Shown here: positions 1 through 10,100 of the stretch, in pieces | How the letters are laid out: each line of letters opens with the position of its first letter | Position numbering within the stretch: the stretch's first letter is position 1 | Assembly: GCA_009877105.1 (NCBI GenBank) | Contig: WXFD01000043.1 | Coordinates: 243,602-307,601, forward strand | Direction of reading: 5' to 3' | DNA length: 64,000 nt | DNA from: Bacteroidales bacterium | GTDB taxonomy: Bacteria; Bacteroidota; Bacteroidia; Bacteroidales; VadinHA17 | The notes under the pieces: model-generated | The model's database searches: none | The model's input: only the letters and a program-made list of their open reading frames with translations | Told to the model about the DNA's origin: nothing | Translations under genes and position numbers: made by a program

Positions 1-1
1 T

Positions 2-1261
2 CCTGTTTATCACAAGGTTGTCCTTGAAAATTATGCGGTGAACAAAATGAATCCTCAAATTCGTAAACTTGCCTATGCAAGACTGAATCAGGATCTGAAC
101 AGGGGTATTCTCAAGTCCGCAGTTATAACAGGTTCATACCAGTTTACTGATGAAGAAAGGGAAATGAGAAAAAACGGATCGGCAACTTTGAGAAAAGAAG
201 CTGATAAAGTAGGAACCTATGGTTTTTCCGGAGAACTGCTGTTTTCATCTTCAACAGCCTGGAACGGGAATATAGGTTTTGAAGCCTATTCTGACCGGGT
301 AAGAAGTTCAAGGGCGGATATTGACCTTCAAACCAGCGGAACGGTTTTGAAAAGGGGCTTATATCCCGACGGATCATCGATGACCAGTTTGGCTGTATTT
401 TCAACCCATGCTGTTGACATAAAAAACTGGATCCTGTCGGGAGGAGCCCGGTTCAATGCTTTTTCAATAAAAGTAAGTGATGAAACTATAGGTCAGACAA
501 AAATAAAACCGGTCGCTGTCGTGGGTAATATCGGAATTCTGAGGAAACTGACTCCCGACGACGGATTGTTCGTGTCACTCAATACCGGTTTCCGGGCTCC
601 AAATATTGATGATCTCGGCACACTGGGCATCGTTGACTTCAGGTATGAGACTCCCAATTTTGACCTTAAGCCCGAAAAATCCCTTCAGTATCAGTTGGGT
701 TACAGGCATAACGGTAAGGTACTGAAAGGCGAGTTTTTTGCATACCGGAATGAACTTTACGACCTTATAACACGGAAAAGAGTAGAAAATCAGACAATCG
801 AGGGATACCAGCTGTACCAGAAAGAGAACAGTGACAGGGCATATATTCATGGTCTGGAAACATCATGGGAGGTATATGCAGGCTCTTCATTGGTCATCCA
901 GGGTTCCCTGACCTATACATACGGACAGAACATTACAAATGACGAGCCCTTAAGACGTATTCCCCCGCTTTTCGGACGCCTTGCGGCTGATTACAGGCAT
1001 AAGGGATACCTGTTTGGGATTGAATGGCTGGCCGCATCAAAACAATCGAGGCTGGCCCGGGGAGATGTTGATGACAACAGGATACCTGAAGGTGGAACTC
1101 CGGGCTGGAACATTTTTAACCTTAATACCGGCTATTCATTTAAATTCCTTGACATTGACCTGGCTTTCAGAAACCTTTTAAATAAGGACTACAGGTATCA
1201 TGGATCGGGGATAAACGGGATCGGACGATCGGTTTTTTTAACTATCGGGATTAATCTGTGA
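2..1261 (+). CDS. TonB-dependent receptor, C-terminal beta-barrel (5' partial)
   Basis: This is the C-terminal part of an outer-membrane TonB-dependent receptor. Such receptors import siderophores, cobalamin or glycans using energy passed on by TonB. The frame is open to the left edge, so a GTG at 38 is only an internal codon and the signal peptide and plug domain lie outside the window. Visible traits are alternating hydrophobic/aromatic barrel strands, a 'NTGFRAPNIDDLG' segment typical of the family's mid-barrel, and a terminal strand ending in 'GINL' after a 'FRNLLNKDYRYHGSGING' stretch typical of the last strands. The substrate cannot be told from this part. A terminator-like hairpin follows the stop. 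Family assignment is firm; specificity is unknown. Confidence 0.93.
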   Translation, partial: PVYHKVVLENYAVNKMNPQIRKLAYARLNQDLNRGILKSAVITGSYQFTDEEREMRKNGSATLRKEADKVGTYGFSGELLFSSSTAWNGNIGFEAYSDRVRSSRADIDLQTSGTVLKRGLYPDGSSMTSLAVFSTHAVDIKNWILSGGARFNAFSIKVSDETIGQTKIKPVAVVGNIGILRKLTPDDGLFVSLNTGFRAPNIDDLGTLGIVDFRYETPNFDLKPEKSLQYQLGYRHNGKVLKGEFFAYRNELYDLITRKRVENQTIEGYQLYQKENSDRAYIHGLETSWEVYAGSSLVIQGSLTYTYGQNITNDEPLRRIPPLFGRLAADYRHKGYLFGIEWLAASKQSRLARGDVDDNRIPEGGTPGWNIFNLNTGYSFKFLDIDLAFRNLLNKDYRYHGSGINGIGRSVFLTIGINL

Positions 1262-1306
1262 AAGGTCCGGGCTGTGATTTCATCATTTGATTCAGGTAAT
1301 GTTAAT

Positions 1307-1335
1307 CCGGGAAAATGGTTTTGCCGGGCTTTTTA
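1307..1335 (+). terminator. Rho-independent-type terminator after the TonB-dependent receptor
   Basis: CCGG (1307-1310) and AAAA pair with TTTT and CCGG (1324-1327) around a TGG loop, with one G-G mismatch. A run of five T follows within two bases. It lies 46 bp past the receptor stop codon in the right orientation. Confidence 0.5.
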
Positions 1336-1394
1336 AATTCAGAATGGTGTTTGCCTTGTTTACCATCTTTTATTTCACCTGGATTGATGAAAGC

Positions 1395-1427
1395 TTTGAA
1401 GTGTCCTGATCTGAGGAAATAATTTTT
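1395..1427 (+). promoter_or_regulatory. Putative Bacteroidota promoter for the AspT-type transporter
   Basis: TTTG at 1395-1398 is followed after 21 bp by TAATTTTT at 1420-1427. This is one mismatch from the Bacteroidota -7 element TAnnTTTG, and the spacing is normal. It predicts a leader of roughly 110 nt, which contains the palindrome GCTTTTAAAAGC at 1453-1464. Confidence 0.4.
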
Positions 1428-1546
1428 TTTACATATTTCTCACATCCGTAAAGCTTTTAAAAGCGACTGTGACCCTGGAGGGGGAAAACCCTGAAGAAAA
1501 ATAAAACCGGAAACGGAAATTACCTACAAAATAAAAGTAATTGAAG

Positions 1547-3214
1547 ATGGAATGGTTTGGTGATCTTGTCTGGAATGATTCAGTTGCTCATACCGTATTG
1601 TTGTACTGTGTAATAATAATACTGGGGGTGTTTCTTGGAAAGAGGAAAATATTCGGGATTTCACTGGGGATAACCTTTGTTTTGTTTGCCGGGATTGCCA
1701 TTGGCCATTTGGGTTTTACAGCCAATAAATATGTTGTGGATTTTTTACGGGACTTCGGACTGATCCTTTTTGTATTTTTTATCGGACTTCAGGTTGGTCC
1801 CGCATTCTTTTCCTCCTTCAGAAAAGGAGGATTGTCGCTGAATATAATAGCACTTATAATAGTTATCCTGGGTGCTGTTACAACAATAACAATACATTTT
1901 GTTACGGGAACATCCATGCCGATGCTTGCCGGGATAATGTCAGGAGCTGTTACAAATACTCCCGGGCTTGGGGCTGCCCAGACCGCACTTTCCCAGATGA
2001 TGGAAAAAATCCCCGGTGCGGAGATACCGGAAATCAGCCTGGGATATGCCATAGCTTATCCCTTTGGCATACTTGGAGTTATATTGTCAATGATTTTTAT
2101 TAAAAGAATCTTTCGCATTGATCTTGCGAAAGAAATTGCCGCATTTGAAGAAGAGCTTCATCCATCGGATACTTTGCCTGAAAAGGCAAGCATACTGGTC
2201 AGGAATCCGGATTTGTTCAACAGGTCCATTCTGGAAATATCAAAATCCCTTAAGCCCGGTGTTGTAATCTCAAGGATATTGCATAACGGGAATCTGCATG
2301 CTGCTACTTCCGAGACAATCATTCATGAAAATGACATTGTGCTTGTGGTGGCTCAGAGATCCCTTTTGGAAGAAATTATTGGTACGTTCGGCACACTGAG
2401 CAGTATGGATCTCGCTTCAGACCCGGGTCAGCTTATATCACGGCGGATCCTGGTCACCAATGGTGATGTGGTTGGTCGTTCACTTGGATCCCTGAAACTC
2501 AGAACCCTGTATAATATCAACATAACAAGGATTCACAGGTCTGACATTGAAATCATTGCCTCTCCGGGGCTGAGAATACAAATGGGCGACAGGCTTACCG
2601 TTGTGGGAGAGGAAAAGTCGGTAATGCTTGTGGCGGATCAGCTTGGTAACTCATTGAAACGGCTCAAAGAGCCCAATGTCATAGCATTGTTTACAGGGAT
2701 TCTGATGGGAGTTATCCTGGGCAGCATCCCCTTCAATATTCCCGGCGTTTCACACCCCATCAGGCTGGGACTTGCCGGGGGACCGCTGATCGTTGCAATA
2801 CTGATCAGCAGATTCGGGTACAAGATTTCACTGATTTCCTACACCACAACAAGTGTAAACCTGATGTTGCGTGAAATAGGCATTGTACTTTTCCTGGCCA
2901 GCGTAGGCCTCAATTCCGGCGCCAAATTTGTGCCGGCCTTGGTATCAGGAGAGGGATTTGTGTGGATGGGTTACGGTGCATTGATCACTTTGTTACCCCT
3001 GCTATTAGCCGGTATTTTCACCCGGGCAGTGCTTAAAACGAACTTTCTTGAGCTATGCGGCCTTCTTTCCGGCAGTATGACCGATCCTCCGGCACTGGCA
3101 TATGCAAACAGCATCGCACAGTCGGAAGGTCCGTCCATTGCCTATGCAACAGTATATCCGCTTACAATGTTCCTGCGGATTTTCATTGCCCAGATACTGA
3201 TAGTTGCTTTTTAA
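1547..3214 (+). CDS. AspT/YidE-type putative antiporter with two TrkA-C (RCK_C) domains
   Basis: Inner-membrane transporter of the aspartate:alanine exchanger (AspT) superfamily, 555 residues from the ATG at 1547. A TTG two codons earlier is less likely. An N-terminal membrane half (about residues 10-190, with glycine-rich 'GIMSGAVTNTPGLGAAQ') is followed by two soluble TrkA-C-like modules (about 200-290 and 295-375; 'IHENDIVLVVAQ' and 'IQMGDRLTVVGEE'). A second membrane half (about 380-555) contains 'GLLSGSMTDPPALAYAN', a repeat of the first motif. This duplicated-half plan is the family's signature. Substrate is unknown: family members carry dicarboxylates or amino acids. The gene stands alone with its own predicted promoter. 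Confidence 0.9.
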   Translation: MEWFGDLVWNDSVAHTVLLYCVIIILGVFLGKRKIFGISLGITFVLFAGIAIGHLGFTANKYVVDFLRDFGLILFVFFIGLQVGPAFFSSFRKGGLSLNIIALIIVILGAVTTITIHFVTGTSMPMLAGIMSGAVTNTPGLGAAQTALSQMMEKIPGAEIPEISLGYAIAYPFGILGVILSMIFIKRIFRIDLAKEIAAFEEELHPSDTLPEKASILVRNPDLFNRSILEISKSLKPGVVISRILHNGNLHAATSETIIHENDIVLVVAQRSLLEEIIGTFGTLSSMDLASDPGQLISRRILVTNGDVVGRSLGSLKLRTLYNINITRIHRSDIEIIASPGLRIQMGDRLTVVGEEKSVMLVADQLGNSLKRLKEPNVIALFTGILMGVILGSIPFNIPGVSHPIRLGLAGGPLIVAILISRFGYKISLISYTTTSVNLMLREIGIVLFLASVGLNSGAKFVPALVSGEGFVWMGYGALITLLPLLLAGIFTRAVLKTNFLELCGLLSGSMTDPPALAYANSIAQSEGPSIAYATVYPLTMFLRIFIAQILIVAF

Positions 3215-3282
3215 AAAATTCTATATTTATTAAATAATCTGACGAATCAGGCTTTCTGACAATTAAATTAAGAATTATTCAA

Positions 3283-3391
3283 GTATGAATCCCACAGGAT
3301 AGAAAATCACAACCAAGCATGAAAATAAAATTCATGTGGGTTCCAAGTGAACCACTTAATCTTCAGTAGTATATAAATATATTTACACATG
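3283..3391 (+). repeat. Shared 109-bp leader, copy A, ending at the ATG of the NIF3-like gene
   Basis: This block aligns without a gap to the reverse complement of 18515-18623, with 96 of 109 identical positions by my count. The most conserved part, about 3330-3376, includes a GGTTCC/GGAACC-like palindrome and CACTTAATCTTCAGTAG. In both copies the homology runs exactly into the start codon and stops a few bases later. CACATG or its complement CATGTG recurs in the block. It behaves like a shared regulatory leader or a mobile leader cassette. I saw no other copy in the window. Confidence 0.85.
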
Positions 3392-4264
3392 AAAAATCAA
3401 CCAGTTTTTTTTATGGCTTTATTCCTTGGAATATTTCCCGGTTTTGCCGGAGGACAGAATGCAAAAACCGGGGAAAATCCCACTGCATCTGCAATCATTG
3501 AATCAATAATTGCAAAAACAGGAAGCCGGGTCATCCCCAATACTGTCGATGTAATTAAAGCGGGAGATCCGGAAACAAGGATCACAGGAATTGTTACCAC
3601 CATGTTCGCCACCATGGATGTTCTCAGGAAGGCGGTGGAAATGAATTGCAACCTGATTATTCCCCATGAACCGCTTTTTTACAATCATCTTGACGAGACA
3701 GGTAGTCTGAAGGATGATCCTGTTTACCTCGAGAAGAAAAAGTATATAGATGATAATAAACTGGTGATATGGAGATTTCACGACTATATTCATAGCATGC
3801 AGCCTGACGGGATCTTATCTGGCATGGCAAACAGGCTCGGATGGAAAGATTATATCGTGAACGGGCGGCTTGATGATTATTCAATTCCCGAAACCACTCT
3901 TGAGGGAATGCTCGGCTATCTCAAGAAGATCTTTCCGGGGAATGCATTTTACGTTGTTGGGAACCCCGATCTCAGGGTTTCACGCGTAAAATTCCTGTGC
4001 GGATCACCGGGAAGCAGTGCCCATTTAAAGGCTTTGGCCGACAAGAGCGTTGATGCAGTAATTGCCGGTGAGGTTCCCCAATGGGAAACTTATGAATATA
4101 TGCGCGATGCGGTCCTTCAGGGCCGGCCAAAGGCAATAGTATTTATCGGACATATTTCTTCAGAGGAATCAGGAATGGATTTCTGTGCCGACTGGCTCAG
4201 GAGTTTCATAAAAGGAATTCCAGTCAGCTTTGTGGCAAGCGGATCTTCGTATTGGTCATATTAG
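3389..4264 (+). CDS. NIF3-like dinuclear metal-centre family protein with signal peptide
   Basis: A 291-residue NIF3/DUF34-family protein. The family forms toroidal hexamers with a two-metal site; its function is debated, and GTP cyclohydrolase I type 2-like and metal-insertion roles have been suggested. The metal-ligand motifs are visible: 'IIPHEPLFYN' (the usual HHP-like block), 'WRFHDYIHS', and 'GHISSEESGMDF' near the C-terminus. The unusual feature is residues 1-22, a hydrophobic leader ending near GFAGG that looks like a Sec signal peptide, whereas most NIF3 proteins are cytoplasmic. It is followed by a ThuA-like lipoprotein and an exported M1 peptidase in the same direction. The 109-bp leader upstream is shared with the gene at 17414-18517. 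Confidence 0.85.
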   Translation: MKNQPVFFMALFLGIFPGFAGGQNAKTGENPTASAIIESIIAKTGSRVIPNTVDVIKAGDPETRITGIVTTMFATMDVLRKAVEMNCNLIIPHEPLFYNHLDETGSLKDDPVYLEKKKYIDDNKLVIWRFHDYIHSMQPDGILSGMANRLGWKDYIVNGRLDDYSIPETTLEGMLGYLKKIFPGNAFYVVGNPDLRVSRVKFLCGSPGSSAHLKALADKSVDAVIAGEVPQWETYEYMRDAVLQGRPKAIVFIGHISSEESGMDFCADWLRSFIKGIPVSFVASGSSYWSY

Positions 4265-4384
4265 GTAGGATTAATGACAGGATAAAGGCACTCAGCCGGC
4301 TGGCTTACGAATATTTTTTGACAATATGGATGAATGCCGGGTTTGGATTCTTTAAAAAAGTTTTTCCCTTGCCTGAAACTGAAA

Positions 4385-5233
4385 ATGAAAAAACAGACTG
4401 CCGCACTGCAATTTTACGTGAATGTTATTCTGATAATGGTTTTGTGCTGTTCCTGCCATCAGTCAGATATTCATTCGGGGTTCAGGGTTTTGTCACTCCA
4501 TGTCGGGGAGCACGACCAGGCTCACATCAGCTTTGTTGCCGAAGCTGACAGATGGTTCACGGAAATGGCTGCTGAATATGGATTCAGGTATGTATCGTCC
4601 AACAACTGGAACATGCTTAATCATGACACCCTTTCACGATACGATGTTATCATTTTTCTCGATTCCAGGCCAGACTCGCTTCCCTGGCGGGAAGCTTTCC
4701 GGGAATATATGGAAAATGGAGGGGCATGGATGGGATTTCATTTTGCAGCGTTCGCCCTGACGCCCAGCGATTATCCCCAGGACTGGGACTGGTATCACGA
4801 TCTTTTTCTGGGCTCAGGCCAATACGTAAGTAATACCTGGCGGCCGACCCCGGCAGTATTGCGTGTCGAAAACCATTCCTGCCCGGCAACCCGGAACATG
4901 CCGGAAACATTCATTGCATCTCCAAATGAATGGTACCGGTGGGAAAAAGATCTGAGACTGAATCCGGATATTGATATCCTGGTGTCGATAGACTCCTCAA
5001 GCTTTCCTTTGGGCACCGGCCCCAAACCCCATGAAATATGGCACAGCGGATACTACCCCGTGGTCTGGACGAACCGGAAATACCGGATGATCTACCTCAA
5101 TATGGGTCATAATGACATTGATTACGAGAATAGAACAAACAGGGAACTGTCATTTACCTTCAATAATGACACACAGAATAAACTTGTAATCGATGCGCTC
5201 TTATGGCTTGGGAATAAGAAAAAAACCGATTAA
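4385..5233 (+). CDS. ThuA-like domain lipoprotein
   Basis: ThuA-like (class I glutamine-amidotransferase-like fold) protein of 282 residues. The ATG at 4385 is chosen because it gives 'MKK' followed by a hydrophobic segment ending in a cysteine cluster (VLCCSC, a plausible though imperfect lipobox). An upstream in-frame start at 4334 would bury the signal. Domain cues are 'YDVIIFLDSRPDSL', 'YMENGGAWMGFHFAAF', 'HSCPATRNMPETF' (like the family's HPI/E block) and the ending 'MGHNDIDY...LVIDALLWLGN', which matches the ThuA C-terminal helix. In this family the catalytic Cys of true amidotransferases is absent, as seems true here. Function probably concerns carbohydrate utilisation on the cell surface; this is inferred from the family only. 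Confidence 0.85.
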   Translation: MKKQTAALQFYVNVILIMVLCCSCHQSDIHSGFRVLSLHVGEHDQAHISFVAEADRWFTEMAAEYGFRYVSSNNWNMLNHDTLSRYDVIIFLDSRPDSLPWREAFREYMENGGAWMGFHFAAFALTPSDYPQDWDWYHDLFLGSGQYVSNTWRPTPAVLRVENHSCPATRNMPETFIASPNEWYRWEKDLRLNPDIDILVSIDSSSFPLGTGPKPHEIWHSGYYPVVWTNRKYRMIYLNMGHNDIDYENRTNRELSFTFNNDTQNKLVIDALLWLGNKKKTD

Positions 5234-5475
5234 TTATTTCAACCTGGTTTAAGAGCCGCTAATAATTGTTTTGCCCTGCTGATTCCGTTTACACGGTATC
5301 TATAAGGCCGGCACCGTAGAGGCTCATTTAAAGCTGTCCGGCAATTTAAGATCGTTTCATACGCAAATATTGCCCCGGCGTGTACTGAACATGGCAATAA
5401 AGAAACCCCGGATCTTCACATGTTTTACTCTTTTTTATACATTTGGCAGGATCAGCCTTTATGATTTCCGGAATA

Positions 5476-7131
5476 ATGAAGAAATATCTCTTTTTGGCTT
5501 TGGTTTTCATCTTATCATCCAATTGTCTGAATTCCCAGTTCATTCCTCCGTCATTCAGGCCTTTTACAAGGCAGGATACCCTTCGCGGATCAATAACTCC
5601 CGAAAGATCATGGTGGGATCTTCTTTTCTATCATCTTGATATCAGTGTAAATCCGGCTGACAGTTCCATAACCGGGACCAACACGGTGGTTTACAGGGTC
5701 CTTCGCTCCTCCGCGGTAATGCAGATTGATCTTCAGGAACCTATGGCAATAACCGGCGCCAGGCAGAATGGCAGGCTTCTGAATTTCAGCAGGGAAGGCA
5801 ATGTATACCTGATCAGGCTTTTGGAAGAACAGCCTGTAGGGTCAACAGGCTCAGTTGTGTTTGATTTTGGCGGGAAGCCACGGGTTGCCAAACGCCCCCC
5901 TTGGGAAGGTGGTATCACTTGGGCGAAAGACGGCGGCGGCAGGCCATTTATTGCCTCTTCCTGTCAGGGTGACGGTGCGAGCCTCTGGTGGCCTTGCAAG
6001 GACCATTTGTATGATGAGCCAGACAGCATGCTGATAAGCGTTACTGTCCCCCGGGAACTGACAGCCGTTTCAAACGGACGACTTCGTTCCAAAACACAAA
6101 ACAGGAACATGACCACCACATTCCACTGGTTTGTTGCCAATCCTATTAACAACTATGGGGTCAATATCAATATAGCCCGATATTCACATTTCTCTGAGTT
6201 TTATCAGGGTGAAAAGGGCAGGCTCGATTGTGATTATTATGTACTCAGGGAGAATCTTGAAAAGGCAAAATCTCAGTTTAAACAGGTTGCAAGGATGCTT
6301 GAGGCATTTGAACACTGGTTTGGACCCTATCCCTTCTATGAGGATGGTTACAAACTGGTTGAGGTCCCTTACCTGGGGATGGAGCACCAGAGTTCGGTGA
6401 CATACGGGAACAGATACGGAAATGGGTATTTGGGCGAAGATCTGAGTGGCACGGGCTGGGGTCACAGGTTCGACTTCATCATAATCCATGAATCGGGTCA
6501 TGAGTGGTTCGGGAACAGCATTACCAATGAAGATGCGGCCGACATGTGGATCCATGAAAGCTTCACAAATTATGCCGAAAGCCTGTACCTGGAATATTAT
6601 TACGGAAAGGAAGCCGCGAGCGAATATATACTGGGGTGCCGCAGAAGAATACTCAACAAGAGGACAATAACTGGTATATATAATGTCAATTTCACCGGAT
6701 CGGGCGATATGTATTACAAGGGAGGGAGCATGCTTCATACGCTTCGCCAGGTAATTGATGATGATGAAAAATGGAGGGATATCCTGAGGGGACTTAACAG
6801 GGAGTTTTATCACCAGGTTGTGAAGGGATCGCAGGTTGAAAATTATATAGGTTCCCGCTCAGGACTTGATCTGAAGCCTTTTTTTGACCAGTACCTCAGG
6901 GATATTCGTATTCCGGTTCTTGAATATTTCATCGACGGCAGTAAATTGAATTTCAGATGGACCAATTGCGTGCCCGGCTTCAATATGCCCGTCAGGATAT
7001 TTGTTTCGGGCAGGGCAATGAAGATTAATCCCACGGAAGACTATAATGAGCTCGACCTTGGAACCTTCAATGCGGAAATTGTCATAGATCCCCGTTATTA
7101 TGCAGCATCAATGAACATCACGGGGAAGTGA
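5476..7131 (+). CDS. M1-family zinc aminopeptidase, exported
   Basis: Zinc metallopeptidase of family M1 (551 residues from the ATG at 5476; in-frame starts at 5461 and 5443 would only extend the leader). A signal peptide covers about residues 1-22. The zinc site is clear: HESGH at residues 338-342 and the third ligand Glu361 in 'WIHESFTNYAE', 18 residues after the second His as the family requires. 'GMEHQ' just before it is the GAMEN-type exopeptidase loop. The protein is shorter than PepN-type enzymes and lacks the long C-terminal helical domain, like many Bacteroidota exported M1 peptidases. It probably trims peptides in the periplasm or at the surface. It converges on the DUF5107 gene. 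Confidence 0.93.
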   Translation: MKKYLFLALVFILSSNCLNSQFIPPSFRPFTRQDTLRGSITPERSWWDLLFYHLDISVNPADSSITGTNTVVYRVLRSSAVMQIDLQEPMAITGARQNGRLLNFSREGNVYLIRLLEEQPVGSTGSVVFDFGGKPRVAKRPPWEGGITWAKDGGGRPFIASSCQGDGASLWWPCKDHLYDEPDSMLISVTVPRELTAVSNGRLRSKTQNRNMTTTFHWFVANPINNYGVNINIARYSHFSEFYQGEKGRLDCDYYVLRENLEKAKSQFKQVARMLEAFEHWFGPYPFYEDGYKLVEVPYLGMEHQSSVTYGNRYGNGYLGEDLSGTGWGHRFDFIIIHESGHEWFGNSITNEDAADMWIHESFTNYAESLYLEYYYGKEAASEYILGCRRRILNKRTITGIYNVNFTGSGDMYYKGGSMLHTLRQVIDDDEKWRDILRGLNREFYHQVVKGSQVENYIGSRSGLDLKPFFDQYLRDIRIPVLEYFIDGSKLNFRWTNCVPGFNMPVRIFVSGRAMKINPTEDYNELDLGTFNAEIVIDPRYYAASMNITGK

Positions 7132-7163
7132 TATTCCATTATTATTATATCGGGGCCGGTTTT

Positions 7164-10100
7164 CTATTTCAGGTCCATGAGTTCCACTTTCGCATAAAGG
7201 TTGCCGGCGGAAAGTTCCAGCGCCTTTTCCAGGTTCTCCTTTGCCGGTTCGATGTTGCCCAGGCCTTTACAGGCAAGCCCCTTTAGCAGGTACGCCTCCG
7301 ACAATATTACATTCCTGGCTTCTCTTTCACCGAACTTGGCGAAGAAATCAGTGTCGCTGCCGGAGCTGCTGATCTGTTTTTCCCCGGCATCCATCATTGA
7401 ATTGAAAATTTCCCCGGCCTTTGTTTTATTGCCGAGTTTTGCCTGGCTCAATGCCTGATAGTATCTTATATAGTTCCCGTCCCTTATTTCAGGTTTTGCT
7501 GCCATGGTATAGTAGCTCCGCGCTTTTGACTTGTTTCCCAGAGCCTCGTATGCCAGGCCGATATGATAATCTACCTGTACCTCCCGTGCTCCGGCTCTTG
7601 CACTTCCACCCTCCTCATCAGGAACACGCGCAAGCATGAATTCATCCAGTGCTTTTTTGAAGTTCCTTTCTTCCATATGTTTTCTTCCCATCATCAGGTG
7701 AGCATCAATCAGTACTTCTCGTACCCTGGAGCTTCCTTCACGATAACTGAAATTCCTTCCGGCCAGATACTCCACTGCCTTTTCAGGCTGTCCGGCAAGC
7801 GTAAGCACAACGATCTGACGAATAAATGAATCATCACGTTTCCTGACAGTTTCATTGGACCCATCAAATAGCCTCAGCCTTTTCTCAACCGGTGTATTGC
7901 TCATTTCATAAAGCGCATCTAGTTCGGTGTAGTAAACAGGCTCGTTCTTTTCAAGTGCAATTGCTTTTTCATACGCTTCAATTGCCCGTTCGCCATTATC
8001 CATGGCATAGTAATATCCCCATCCGAGGTTTCTCCAGGCGATTGCAAGCTGAGGATCGAGACTGACGGCCTTTTCCCAGCATTCAACAGCTGTTGCGGAC
8101 TGCTTGTCGTAAAGCAGATTGCCCAGATAATACCAGGGCCTGGCGTCGTCAGGCAAACAGGATGATACCAGCCTGAGTACATTTACAGTCTCAAGCCTGA
8201 AAGGAAAAACGTAGTCGACGGGCAGTGCTGATCCTGATCTGAATTGCTTCAGTGCTTCGGGCCTGTTGCCGTTTTTGTCGAGAATATATCCAAGGTAATA
8301 GTTTACCATCGGATTGCTGCCCCTGAATCTCTTCAATACATCTTCAGCTTCCTGTAAAAATCCATCGTTAAGGTAGCTTATTGCCAGTTCGAGATAGTTC
8401 TGATCGAAATCCCTCATTTTACCTGCCAGGTCGGCAAGCACGGCATCAGCCTTTTGCCTGTCGCCGGAGGCTTTCAAAACCAGGTAATATTCATTTGCTG
8501 CCCTGAAATCCAGAGGATCCTGTTTCACGATGGTTTCCAGGAGTTCAGAGGAAGCCTTGAGATCCCCGGTCTTTCTCAGTAGTGCCGCTTTGAGTTCAAT
8601 CGCCGGATTGTTCCTCGAATTTGTTGACAGTGATTCATCAGTTTCATTAAGGGCTTTGAGAAAGTCGCCACGCATGGAAGAAATTCTTGCAAGTTCGAGA
8701 TATGCAGCCGAATGCCAGGCATGATCCCATGTTGCACGGTATAATGTGTCAACGGCTTCGTCATACAGCCCCATGGCTTTCAAGGTTAATCCCTGAAGAT
8801 AAAGGGGCTCACAGTCCGACGGACGGGTGTAATCCTTCGTAAGTCTTTTTATGGCCCTCGAAAAACAGGCTCTTGCCCTTGTGTAGTCCCCGTTTTTGAG
8901 ATAATAATTACCGACGGCGGTGTTTGTTCTTATGTCTCCCGGGTCCCTTTTAAGGGCTTCCGTATAATAGTCCATGGGATCAAGGGTCGGATTGTAGAAT
9001 TGCTGTATCCGGCTGCCGGCGAGATACAGCTCCTCGATTGTCGGAATATCTTTCGGTTCATCCGGTCTTTTAACGATCTCCGGAAGCTTATCCTCACGCT
9101 TTATTGCAACCGGCTTGTATGAAACTAGCACCTCTCCTGTTTCCTGGTCCGACATTTGTGTGTAAAGGTCTTCCATTATGAATGGAACCCCCGGCTTTAT
9201 TGTCCGGGTGAAGGCCTTTTCAGGAGATATTTCTGTGGTCGTTTCAAAAATCGTTTTGTCTCCCTGTTTCAGTACGATATTGGCCTTTGCAACTTTCCTT
9301 GTTGAATAATAACCGAGGAAAACCTGGTTTTTCTCCCGTGCCTCCAGGTTTACGGCTCCATTCAGGTTGGCATTTTTGAAACCCTGAATGTCCTTCACGG
9401 GATACCAGTATTGCTTGAAGACCTTTACCTCGTAAGGTCTTATCCAGCTGTAATCGGGCTGGTTGTCTGAAAATGCCCCGACCATGATTTCAACATACGG
9501 ACCGCTTTTATCGGTGAGCCTGGCCTCGGTGGCCTGTCCCCTTGGACCTGATCCCCATTCCCAGAGTTTTGCACCTTTGACAATGTTGTGATCTCCGATA
9601 TGAACGGTCCCTGCCTGTCTTCCATGATCATATCCGCCCATGAAATCTTCCTTAAGATCGTGAGCAAAAAATGAATTGGAATTCTCCGCGTTTTTCCACC
9701 AGCTTATGTCCACCCCCCTTGTAAAATCCTGGCCGCTGTATATTTCTGTTGAAAATGGCCAGTGAGTGAAGCTGTTTTTTGCATGAAAAGTTGCAATCTG
9801 AACGCTTGGCGGGAAGATGACCTGATAGTCCCGGTTGGTATGTGCCGCAACATTGGCCCAGTAAAGGAATGAATGTGTGTAGGGTGTCGGATTGGTGATC
9901 TTAACTTCAGCCTGATAATAAGACCTGCCGGGGAACACTGTTATTCCGATGGTCCATCTCATACGATGGCGGGGTTCTGTTTCCCCTACCCACACGGTTT
10001 TGCTTCCGTCGCTGTTTTCTGATGCGGACCAGTCAACCGGCAGAAATGTAGAGGCCCTGTGATGATGCAGCACGCACCATTCAATTCCCCCTGAAACCCA

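Noticed and set aside
1453..1500. Possible riboswitch in the AspT-type gene leader (GACTGTGACCCTGGAGGG region)
   Set aside because: It superficially recalls parts of the cobalamin riboswitch, but the conserved core boxes are absent.
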